NCBI GenBank assembly: GCA_009746045.1
Contig: RPFO01000246.1
Location: 1,864,192-1,928,191, forward strand
DNA length: 64,000 nt
Reading direction: 5' to 3'
From: Mesostigma viride
Taxonomy: Eukaryota > Streptophyta > Mesostigmatophyceae > Mesostigmatales > Mesostigmataceae
Shown: positions 1-10,677 of the stretch, one piece after another
How the letters are laid out: every line of letters begins with the position of its first letter
Numbering within the stretch: position 1 is the first letter of the stretch
The notes under the pieces: generated by a model
What the model was told of the DNA's origin: nothing
Seen by the model: the letters and a program-made list of their open reading frames with translations, nothing else
Databases searched by the model: none
Translations under genes and position numbers: made by a program

Positions 1-2000
1 GGAGATCATGCAGCACGTATTCCCTTGCTGGATGGATGGAAGTAGGCGAAGCCGCGAAACCGAACGAAGCTCGCTCTTCAGTACTAAGCTAATCTAGCTA
101 GAAAACCCGGCCTAACTACTTCTGTTTATAAAAGCGCCCCTTCCGTTTAACTCGTCGTCTGTCCCAACTCAGTCCTCACAGGAGGACTGAGTTGACAACT
201 TTCAACCGCGTGTAGCGACTAGGTGGGGGGTCCATCCCAAATGTTTTGATGTGGATCGGGGGTGTACTAGATGTCATTTTGTTGGCAAAAATACTGCATG
301 TGTGAAAACTTGACCCGAACACCTGAAAATTACACGGACGTTGGGCACCGCTCGCGAATTTGCATTTTTCGGGATAAGAACGAGTGGGAAAAATTCAATC
401 AAATCCTGGTGCATGAAGAAAAAATATAGGCATGTAAACAATATAGTTCTTGAAACGTGGCAAAAAACTGGGCTCATTTGGCCACTGCAACTGCCTGAAA
501 CAATTAAAAAACTCTCAGTCCTCAGGAGAGGAATGGGGCTTTTGCTAACTTTGCTAGCATGTAAGTGCGGTCATACTACACAATACCGTGGCCACCAACC
601 ATCCCAATCAACTCATTTCCCTTCAAGCATTACAGGACAACACACTTGCATCATCATACTTCAGGTATATCATACCTTATCATGTAGTGAGAGCCTATGC
701 ATGCATGTAGGGAATGGGCTTGGATACCTACCAACAAAGGGTTATGTTATAAGTGTCAACCACCAATATAATGGGTAGGTTAAGCATATTTCCATTGTTT
801 CTAACAACAATAGATATGGCTATAACTGTTTTGCCTTGCCATGATGTGGCCAACATAGTTGCTGGCACATGATGGCAGTGGTTTGTCACCAAGACTTTTC
901 ACTCACCCGTAAAAGCTTGAATGCACCCTTGACGCAGCCCGTGGCCACACAATCATGCAGTATGAACGTAGCAAGAGAATAACTAACATCTACGAAGGTG
1001 TTTAAACCTGCACAGCTCCTAAAACCCTGCACAACTACACTGGGTTAAGGCAAATGCCTGCTAACATCATCTGAAAAGGGGGTTTTAGAGAGGGGCAGGC
1101 AACGGTCAAGAAACAGCATCAAGACCTGAACCTGACAACGCCTCGCAAGCTTAAACTCATGTACGAACATCAAGGAACGAAGAGGCAACGATTATCCGGC
1201 TTTACCTGGCACGGCTGGCGTTACCTTGGCCCAGGCGGTGCCCGCAAAAGTGGCACTCTTCGGCACATAGACCATGACGTGACAGAATGGTCGAAATCAT
1301 CAAATCTATACTGTCACTCAATTTATTCTAATACAATGCATGTTAAAATGTAGAAAGAAACCTATCAGCCATTGAAATTGCGCCGGAAAGCAAGCGCCGT
1401 CATCAATTCCGTCGACCTGCCTTATCGCAGATTTTTCCAGCAAGAACAGTGCCGACACCGGGTAAATCGCATCCCCGCGAGCTAAAAATTGATTTTTATC
1501 ATCTTTAGGGCATGTTAAATCTATTTCCTGAGTTTGGACAGCTAACTCGTCCGCAAACGTAAACTGCATGCATGGGCGCGAGCCGCCATGGCTAGGTCGT
1601 GCATTTCCGGAACTCGCGTTTCACGTGGAAAAGTACCCTTACCACCTGTACTTTGACCGTACATTTAGCCGCTCATACCAAATCCAAAAAAATCCCAAAA
1701 ATATGTCCAAGAAAGATCTTTTCACGTAGTATTTGAATAAATTTTGAGAGAATTTTTTTGACAAACATTCTGACCGTGGCGAATTTTCTACGAAACCCAA
1801 AAACTCGGTCCTCTAGAGAGGACTGAGTTCAACTCAGTCCTCCGTAGAGGACCAGGGACAGACGACGAGTTAATAGGGGGAGGGGGCTTGCCCACAGGGA
1901 CCGGCGTGTCAGCCTCAGTGGACAATTGTCTTCCACCTCTTCTTGTTCTGGCAGTAACTTCTGCATAGCAGTCCAAGCAAGAGACAGGGAGTGAAGTTGT
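1..2000 (-). mobile_element. LINE-A copy, antisense, split by a DNA transposon
   Basis: Two pieces (1-150 and 1870 to about 2000) match, in reverse, the ORF2 C-terminus plus 3' UTR of the LINE-A copies at 2253-3317 and 59443-60344. Shared landmarks are the GGGCGC stretch after the terminal KR-rich codons, the TTTTCTAG stretch of the 3' UTR, and the CCAGCAAGGGAATA-like sequence near the terminal stem-loop. The 3' end lies off the window. The copy is interrupted at a TTAA by the element at 151-1869. It is non-coding debris. Confidence 0.7.
151..1869. mobile_element. TTAA-flanked DNA transposon, non-autonomous
   Basis: Both ends are flanked by TTAA (147-150 and 1870-1873). The terminal inverted repeats are perfect over 15 bp: CTCGTCGTCTGTCCC at 151 and its complement ending at 1869. 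Just inside the left end is a 13-bp-stem hairpin (CAACTCAGTCCTC, loop ACAG). Related palindromic AACTCAGTCCTC units lie inside the right end. A TTAA target duplication is typical of the piggyBac and Kolobok superfamilies; I cannot decide between them. The interior holds only short open frames (up to 145 codons) with no recognisable transposase, so it is probably mobilised in trans. It sits inside a LINE-A copy whose sequence resumes across the junction. Confidence 0.75.
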
Positions 2001-2252
2001 GAGTTAACCCTGGCCCCTGCATGGGTATGCCCCTAAAAAACCCTCAGGCTCCGGGAGAGGCCTTTATGTTCTCCCGAACCGGCGCCTCTGAATGTGTTCC
2101 AATTAAGCCTATCTGTTAGGTTGTGGGCTCTGGACCGCATGGGGCAGCCTTACTAGCTGCATCCGCTAATAATGAGTCAGCCATGCTTTGCCTATGCAGA
2201 GAGCCACTCTCTGCTGCATGAGACGCCATCATGCCCTAGCCATGCTTAGCCA

Positions 2253-3317
2253 GCCGGCTGCACTGTCTGGGCTTATGCGGATGATACCACCCTCATCGAG
2301 AGCCCTGAGCACATTCAGACCTGGCTGGACTGCCTGGGCCTGGAGGCGCGGGCGGTGGGGTTGGAGATTAGCGTCAAAACTGAGGCGATGGTGATTGGGG
2401 CTACTACCAGTCGCCCGCCGCTGCCGCGGCTGCTAGATGGGAATGAGGCTGAGTTCCGTGATCGCTTCAAACTGCTGGGGAGCATGCTCCCCGACACCGC
2501 TGACGATGTGGACATCCGCATCAGCCTGGCCTGGGCTAGGCATCGTTCGCTCGAAACCTACTGGCACTCGAAGGACCTGGGCGAGCACAGCAAGCGCATG
2601 CTCCTGAAGGTCTTGGTCCTCACGGTGCTCACCTATGGCGCCGATCGAGGCATGGACGCTCACGGAAACGCTGGCCATGCGCGGCTGAACGGCACGGTAA
2701 CCAGGATGCTCCGCCAGCTAGGCCCTGAATTAATGTAGGATTTTCCACACATAGGTCTTTAGAATCTTTGTGCCAGGGTATGCCTCGCATTTCGGACGAG
2801 ATTAGACAGCGTAGGATAGCATTCGTAGGACATCTTAAGCTCGTACCAGTCAGGTAGACACCGACCTCGGTCTGGCCGGCCCCCAGCGGCTTGGCCAGCC
2901 GGGGCGGCATATCCTGACCTGGCCTGGCCCCAAGGACATTCCTAAAAGGGTAGGTAAACATGCCATGACCTACCCACAGCAATTGCATGATGGCCGACAT
3001 AGTGGTCCCAGCCCCGTATGAACATTGCATTCACTCCCTCTCTCTTGCTTGGACTGCTATGCAGAACAAGAAGAGGTGGAAGACGATTGTCCAGGCTCAC
3101 ACGCGCCAGCCCATGTGGGCAAGCCCCCCCCCCCCCCAAGAGGAAGGGGCGCTTTGCTGATTAGAATAGTTAGGGTTTTCTAGATTAGATAAGCTTAGAG
3201 TTAGATTAGTTCGGTTTCGTGGCTTCGCCCACCTCCGATCCATCCAGCAAGGGAATATGTGCTACATGATCTCCCAACGGAGTCATGTTATAATTTAATT
3301 TAAATTTAATTAAATTA
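2253..3317 (+). mobile_element. LINE-A copy 1: 5'-truncated, degenerate reverse transcriptase
   Basis: A perfect 11-bp target-site duplication (ATGCTTAGCCA at 2242-2252 and 3318-3328) delimits the insertion. It opens within a reverse transcriptase: the catalytic YADD motif is encoded at about 2273-2284, followed by a typical non-LTR RT C-terminal region with KLLGSMLP and the VLVLTVLTYGA block near 2600-2640. Frameshifts and stops follow. The ORF2 end is a proline/lysine-rich tail near 3130-3160. The 3' end carries a short UTR, the stem-loop (TCTCCCAACGGAG) and a TTTAATTAAATTAA tail. It is a dead, target-primed retrotransposon copy inserted into the LINE-B fragment. Confidence 0.85.
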
Positions 3318-3338
3318 ATGCTTAGCCATGATCATCTT

Positions 3339-3822
3339 AGATTAGGCAGCGTAGGATAGCATTTGTAGGACACCTTCAGTGCCCGCACCAGCCAGGTCGA
3401 CACCACCCTTGGTCTGGCCGGCCCCCAGCGGCTTGGACAGCCAGGGCGGCACATTCTGACCTGGCCTGGCCCCAAGGACATTCCCAAAAGGGTAGGGAAA
3501 CCTGTCACCAACTACGTTCAGATGTTGCTGGACGACCTAGTGGTCCCAGCCCAGTTTGAGCACCGCATCCACTCTCTCTCCCGTCTTTGGACTGCCATGC
3601 AGGACAAGACGCGGTGGAAGAAGATTGTCCAGGCGCACACGCCCGACCCTGGGGGCAAGCCACCTCCCCCCAAGCGGAGGAGGCGATTTGATGAGTAGTG
3701 TAGTTAGGATTTTCTAGATAGAGTTAGGATAGTTCGATCACGCGGCTTCCTCCACCCCATCCATCATGAAATATGTGCTACATGACCTCCCCACGGAGGC
3801 ATGTTATAATTTAATTTTTTTA
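3339..3822 (+). mobile_element. LINE-A copy 2: 5'-truncated 3' end of ORF2
   Basis: Flanked by an 11-bp duplication ATGATCATCTT (3328-3338 and 3823-3833). It encodes the last part of ORF2, ending near 3698 in GGKPPPPKRRRRFDE and a stop. A roughly 100-bp UTR follows, then a stem-loop (ACATG-CCTCC-CCAC-GGAGG-CATGT) and an AATT-rich tail. Its left target duplication starts at the last base of copy 1's right duplication, so two independent insertions landed within a few bases of each other. Confidence 0.85.
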
Positions 3823-4034
3823 ATGATCATCTTCCACCCCATCATGTCCGCAACTTTGCATAGATGCTGGAATACATGGTGGTGCAGGTGCACCTCAGCT
3901 GTGCACCCCGAGTAGGTGGCACTTTACACCCACCCCCGGCAGGTTGTCACCTAGAATGTATTAAAAACCATATGCCCCTTCTCAGGGATATGTGTTACAT
4001 ATCCTCCCCACGGAGGTATGTTCTTAATTAATTA

Positions 4035-4432
4035 ATGCTCGATCGAACCGCATGGTCCACATTCAGTTCATTGATCAATGTTTTTTTTATCATGGTAAAC
4101 AAGCCTGGTTTACCGACCCATCACACGTGAGTTTCCCATGACTCCCCAGCACAACCACACGTCATGTACTGTTAACAACTTTGAGCAATTTGAATATCGC
4201 GTAACATAAATATGTAATGCCATGGTGCATGCAAGGCAGTCTCCCTTCGGTTCAAAGTTTGTTGCATACAAGCAACAAGAGGGCCATGCATGGCATGGAT
4301 AGGTATTGGTTGACTTCAACTAAATGCCACTGAGACGGTGGCACATGAATACGTGCCTCAACAGGCGTCGACGACAGCAAAAAGGGAAAAAATGTGAAGG
4401 TGCCCTCCATCTTGCCTGGCAACAATTCAACA
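4035..4432. other. 3' flank of the kinesin-5 gene
   Basis: Single-copy-looking sequence between the LINE-B tail and the kinesin-5 stop codon. It should hold the kinesin 3' UTR (minus strand). I see no convincing polyadenylation motif and no further gene. Confidence 0.4.
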
Positions 4433-7400
4433 TCAGTTCCTGGTACCCAGGGGTGCCCTTGGAATTGCAGAAGGCAGTTCATAGCCGTTCTTACTAGCAG
4501 GTGCAATCTCTGAGGCGGCCTTGGCCAATGGCTTTGTAAAGACAACGTTCTCATCCGGGAACGAAGCCACATTTTCCTCCAGGGATGGCGAAGTCTCGCC
4601 CGTTTCTGTGTGGTCATCCTCCTCATTGCCCTCAGGCAACTTGGCCAACAGCTGGGCGCGTGCCTCCGCAAACACCACCTCAGGAGCTGGGGTGCGGAAA
4701 GTCTCAATTGCGTCCTTCAGAGGCACCTCGATGCTTCTCTTCAGAGGCGTCTTGCCAGTTGGAATATCCCTCTGTCCAAGCACAAATCAGGCAGGGAGAA
4801 TCACCAGGGAGTCAATCACGGGGCAGTAGTTTTGCAATCGTTGGTATGCCACAGGAGTTCTTCCAGACAGGCAAAAAAGTGGTGACTTCAAAGAAGGAGA
4901 TGACAAATGTATCTCTGGGGGAACAAGGTGTATATGCTTAGCGGTTATGGGTACATATTAACAGAGACTGATGCTAGGTATATACAGGTGCAGTCCTTCC
5001 CGCGTTAAGTTACGATCGCTGCCAAAATCTCGGCGTCGTAACTTAACGCGCGGACGAAAACTTGGCGATACAATTAGGCTATCAGCCCAACCCCTCCTCT
5101 GCCGGACTTCTATACGGCAATCGACAGCTTTCGTTAAGATCCAGCTGCAGCATCGAAGTCGCCCGAAGTCCATTTTTCCGGCCAAAGATTAACGGAGAGG
5201 TGGGCGGTGATGTAAAGGCCAAAAATCTTGGCTTCGTAACTTAACGTGTGAACGTAACCTTAAGTATCGTAACTTAAAGCGAGAATGACTGTGGGTGTTC
5301 CCTCACCTGAAAGTTGAAGCTCTCGACGAACGCCTTGACATCATCCACGTCGCTCCCGCAAGCGGTGCTCATGTTGCTGGCATCCTCGTTGACCCCACGC
5401 ACCGCTGCCCTGACCTCAGACACTTCCGCCTGGTCCTTCTCATTGGCATCTGACCATGGGTAGGGTGTCATCGCGCCACGCGCACGCATCCCGTGAACAG
5501 CACAACCATGAGCGCCCGAGGGGGGCAATGGAACCAAAGAATAGCACCAATCGCAGACGCCATGAGCATATTCCACGCAGCCCAGTAACAAAGCATGTCA
5601 AAGCGTTTTGTCACTGTGCAACATGCTCCAGATGGTATGGCGGCACACACAACCCCGGTAGAGAACATAGGAAAACGCACCTATGGCAGAAAGCGCTACA
5701 AATAGTTAACTGAAGTGGAACACATGCCCTTACCCATTGGAACAGCGATCAATCACCAGGGAATGATACCAAACAACGTACCCGCCCATCAGCCCACCCA
5801 CTACACCCGCCCTTGCAACCAATTGTCACCACAACCAACCGGAAAGCCGACTGTACCTGCAGCAAAGGCTGAGATGTCGTCCACCTGCTGCCGCACGCGC
5901 TCCAGCGTGCTCTGCGCCTGCTGCGACAGCGCCGCCTGGAACGTGTCGTTGAGGCCCGTCGCGTGGCTACGGGCAGAACAAGAGGCAGGACAGTTGACAC
6001 GGGACATGAGGCAGGGGTTATTCACACGGCTTCACCTCATTATGCAAACACAAGGTTTAATCAACACACTGGGGAGCGTGCCTCCCACGGCCTCCATGCA
6101 GCACTGCATGTATGCCTCTGTGGTGCGTTCAAGTCGAGAGATTCTGGGGAAACGGATTTGTTTCCGTTTCCGTTTCACGTCGGCGCTCTTAACCTGGACA
6201 GGTCCAGATCTGACTGGGAAACACCCACAAAAGTCTGTCCTGACAGATTTTGGGGAACAATCAATTTTGTTCAAGCCGGGTCAAGCCCAGAGAGTCTTGG
6301 TGAGCTTTGATCCCTTGGGCGCCCCGGTTTTCCGGTCACGGTCGTACGATGTCGTACGCCGCCAAAACATTTTTGCATGCTGGGTCACCATTTGACTCCA
6401 GCGAGCACAGAATCCCAGACCCCGAATGGAATCTTTCTTTCCGGCTACGCGGAAGCTTGAGCTGAAAGCGGCTCGCGTGCCAAACGCAGTTCCAATCCCC
6501 TCACAACCCGAATTTGGAAACAGGAACGGAAATGTTCTCCGGAATCTCTCGAGTTGGCCCAAGGCAGCTTGTTCCATTGAGCAGGCCCCGATAGCAGCAC
6601 GGAACCAAAGGCCCGACAGCGAGGCCATTTCGCTGAGACAAGAAGCGAGGGAAGGCAGAGCCGAGGAGAGGCCATGACCGGAGGAAACAAAAAGATTCGA
6701 TGGGGACGTGCCGTGGAGACAGCTGGAAGCAAAGACTGAAGCACACGGTCAGCCTAGATGCTTGTTGGTCATGCGAACACACCAAGCTTGGCCCTCCGTC
6801 AATTAATTAATAATTAAGAAGCACGTGAGTGTGTCTCGTGGGTGCCAATACAGAGTAAAGGAACCTTCAACCCTATATACACAACGCGAAGGAGGGAAGG
6901 TGCCCTAGCTTTTCTCACTGCCGCAGGCAAGTGGGCAGGCCACAGAGCGCTCTTTCCACAGCATGGTGCCGGGGCGCATGCAACACTGTGAGTGCAATGC
7001 AACCAACACAATACCATAGGTAGGCTGACGCATAGGCCTGCGTCCATACCTCATGCCATCCTTCAGCACAGCGACGCGCCCGGTCTCCCTCTCCGTGACA
7101 TCCCTGCTGGCCGTCAGCAACAACTCCTCGAGATGCTTGACACTCTTGCCACTGCGCCGCGCCACCAGTAAGGCAGTCGAGCAGAGGGCACACATACACA
7201 ACAGCAAGCGTGCATGGACCATGGTCAGGGTGCGACGCTCAACCGCCTCATGAGCCGGCACAGGGCAGCATATTCCCACACAAGCAAAAAAACAATAAAA
7301 GGCATAGGCATACGTCCCAAAGAAGCAATTTGAAGTTGTCAGGTTAGGGTGTGAGGAAACAGGGACACATGCCGCACAGATGTGTACCAAATACTGGCAT

Positions 7401-10400
7401 CCATAACCATTCCACCAGGCTACACACGCACCTGGCATCCACCATTGCGCTCAGCATGGTGTCGCTGGCCTGATTGGCCGCGGCCGCCGCATCCCCTTGC
7501 GTGTGGCTGGCTGCCACCAGTGCCGCGCCCTTATCCACCGCCTCCTGCGCGGTGGTGCGTACAGTCGCCAGTGACGCCTGAACCGACCCGTTGGCCACCG
7601 CAGCACGCGTCTTCAGGTCGTCCACCGCGCTCGCCACGTGGGCGGCACGGCCACGCACAAACTTGTTTACAATCAACGCCACGTCATCCAGTAGACGGGC
7701 CTCATGCGCACGGGTCTTCTCCTGCAGGCATACCCGGGGTGGGTTGTGTGTGGGTTTGCACGCTCAGGCATCAGCGAGCAGGGAAGAAAGCGTGGGTTCC
7801 CACAGGTGGACGACTCTCTAGTCTCTATCCCACCTCGTAATGACGGGAAAGTCCAGGTACTGACGTCCCAGCAATTGCGGGCACCGCCAGTCACAGACCC
7901 CACCCCACCCCACCCCACCCCACCCCACCCCACCCCACCCTACCGCACCCCTTTAACCCCTGACACTGACAGACAGCCCACCCTCATGCTGGTCCCACCA
8001 CCATTTCCCTCGCAAGCGCCAAACACCAAGCTGCCTTACAGGAGCCTACCTCAAAAGGCCACAACGCGCTGCCTAACCAGACCAATATGCCCTACCTCGA
8101 ACGAGGTCAGGAAGGCGTTGAGGGAGGCCTCCTGCGCCACAAGCTCCTGCGCAGATGTGGCGCTGCATGCTCCGGCCACCTCGTCGATGGACTGCAGGCC
8201 GGCCGCCAACACCTGCTGCAGGCCCGCCGTGGCCGTCACGGCCTGCGCGAGCGCCTCCCGCTGCGACAAGGCAAATGCCACCATCTGGCACGACTGCTCC
8301 ACCAACGCCGCCTGCAGCTCCCTGATGGTGACCTGGGCCTGCTCCAGGGTGGCCGCGACCATCTGGAACCAGGGTTCGACCAAGCAAACAAAAGCCTCCC
8401 AAGGAACAATTAGCCAAGAAGGCCTTTCCATATGAGGGTTGAATAAACCTGAACTAACCGTTATCCATCATCAGGTGCTGGCAGGAACCTGCACGCATGC
8501 ACTCTCAACTTGACAACCAGACCATAGACAGAGTGAGCACGCGCTGTGCTTTTTGGACTAGTGGCAGAATCATGGAACGGAATAACAGCACTCTCAACAT
8601 GGCTGCATGGGGGCATTCTGTTCCATGGGACCAAGAAAGACGCATGCCCGCGTAAGCTGCCGCACCGTACCTGTGTCATCTCCGCCCCATGAGACACCTG
8701 CATGTCCGTGATTGATGACAGCTGTCGCTTGCTGCTCTCGTCGTACTCCTGCGCCAGCTGGGCCACCTGACCTAGGGAACCAGTCAGCGCCTCCTGGAAC
8801 CCGCCCGCCTTGGCAACGAGGCATTCCAGGTCCTGAGCAAAGGGAGCGAGGCGTGGGCAGTTGATGGTGGTGGAGGATCAACGGGGTGTTGAGCACAAGT
8901 ACCGACAAAGCCAGCAGAGCAAGTGGTGTCAAGGTTGCCACTGATCAGTAGACAGTGCAGTTGTGACGCACAGGGCGGCATCACAATCATTAGTGTGGAG
9001 ACAGGGGGGCATGTATTTGTACCCAGGGGGGTGTGCATACAGGGGAGCCCATCAGGCATTGGGGCTCGCCTCACAGAACACAGTTTGAGTCCGTGAATGT
9101 CTGGAATTGGTGATATGGGCAGTGCAGTGCACTTGATTATGCAACCAACAGTGCATAGGAGTCATGCACAGCAAACCAGATACGAAAACCCGTCCCCGCA
9201 CCTTCCCCTTGCGCTCTGCAAACGCCGCCAGCCGGCCGTCCATGTCCGCAAACCGCTCCTGCTGCCCCGCGACTGCCTCACTGATGTTGGACTGCAGCGC
9301 CGCCAGCCGGCCGCCCAGCATACCCTTGAAGCTGGTGCTCTGCGCTGCGTTGCCCTCCTCCACCTTTGTCTTGCGATCGATCTTGCCAAACAAGCCCGCC
9401 ACGTCGTCGCTGGTAATGGCCAGCTCGTCGCGCAGGCTGTGGCTGGTGCCCAGCAGCCCGTCCTCGTTGACCCGATGCCGCGCGATCAGGTAGTCGCGGC
9501 AGGACACGTCCTCCTCGGCGCGTGCGAGGGTGACCTGCGTGGTGGCCAGCGCCTCGCTCGTCTCCCCCAATGCGCGCTCCGTCTCGCACTGCTTCTCCGC
9601 CAGCACCTCGTAGTCGCGCGCCTTGTCCTCAAACAGGCCCGTGATCTCGGCCAGCTCGCGCAAGCGCATCTCCAGCTCACCCTCCAGCGCGGCCACTTTC
9701 TCCTCCATCTCGCGCGTGTGGCGCTCCTCCTCGGCGTAGCGCTCAGTAGGGATGTAGACGCCGTTCTTCTCGCGCGTGGCCAGCAGCTCCGCGCGCAGCC
9801 GGTTGATCTCGCCGCTCAGGTCCTTGATGTGCTCCGCCTTGCACAGCTTCTGGTTCACCTGTGGCAACCCAGGCAGGGGGCGGGGGGGGAGAGAGGGAAG
9901 GGAGAGGCAAGCCAGCATGCGTCCAAAGGGAAGGCGTTATTGTTGATCAGCAAGGCTGTCGACACCCAGTAGCTTCCAAGAGCATGGGGACTCCTATAGG
10001 AGTGCAAGATGCGAGAAGATACCTGAAACCGTGTCCCACCCGGCGGCCGGCACCAAGTCACTTCATGACGAGCTAGCTCCACGGGCACACTGTGGTGGTG
10101 CTGAGTTCATGCATAAACGCCGTAGGCATATCTAAACCAGGTGCAGGTGTGTTCACGAGCCTGCAAGATCTCAACAACCTACAGCCTCAGCCAACCATGA
10201 CAACCTATACTTGGCGCCACCTATTCTATAACCTCCTGTACAGTGCCACATGCATGAGTGGTCCAAGTACCAGATGCGCCAAGCTTTCACCAGGAAAACA
10301 TACAGCCAGCCAGCACACACAGGATGGGAGCAGGGGCGCACACAGGGAAACAGGCAGCCACCATGCCAGGTCACAAGCATGAATGGCTACCGCCAGGGCG

Positions 10401-10644
10401 CATACCTCTGGCCGGTTCTTGATGTTCTTCGCACGGTGTGCGTAGTCCAGGGTGTTGAGCGTTTCCTCCAGGGTGGACAGGTTGGGGCTGACCGTTGCGA
10501 TGATGCACGTCTTGGTGCGGCCACCCAGCGAGTCCCGCAGCATACGCGTCAGCTTGCTGTCCCTGCTCCCAGGAAAAGTGGCGGGAGGCAATGGAAGTGA
10601 GGCGAGGTTCAGCGTCGAGGTGGTGCGGGGAAGCGGCGGGCGGG

Positions 10645-10677
<33 letters not shown>

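Larger units (their letters stand above)
2177..4034 (+). mobile_element. LINE-B 3'-UTR copy carrying two nested LINE-A insertions
   Basis: The pieces 2177-2252, 3329-3338 and 3834-4034 together match the 3' UTR of the ORF1-bearing LINE-B family (compare 60617-62356 and the reverse complement of 57865-58300). They share TATGCAGAGAG, the GCCATGATGATCTT-like stretch, GGTGCAGGTGC and CCATATGCCCC. The piece ends in a stem-loop (CCTCC-CCAC-GGAGG) and an AATTAATTAA tail. Two LINE-A copies, each with its own 11-bp target-site duplication, interrupt it. No coding capacity. Confidence 0.7.

Noticed and set aside
341-778. 145-codon ORF inside the TTAA element at 151-1869
   Set aside because: No similarity I recognise to a transposase, no start context, and composition like non-coding DNA.
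9097-9972. 291-codon plus-strand ORF opposite kinesin-5 exon 9
   Set aside because: Antisense shadow of a GC-rich coiled-coil exon (Leu/Gln/His-rich complement of heptads).
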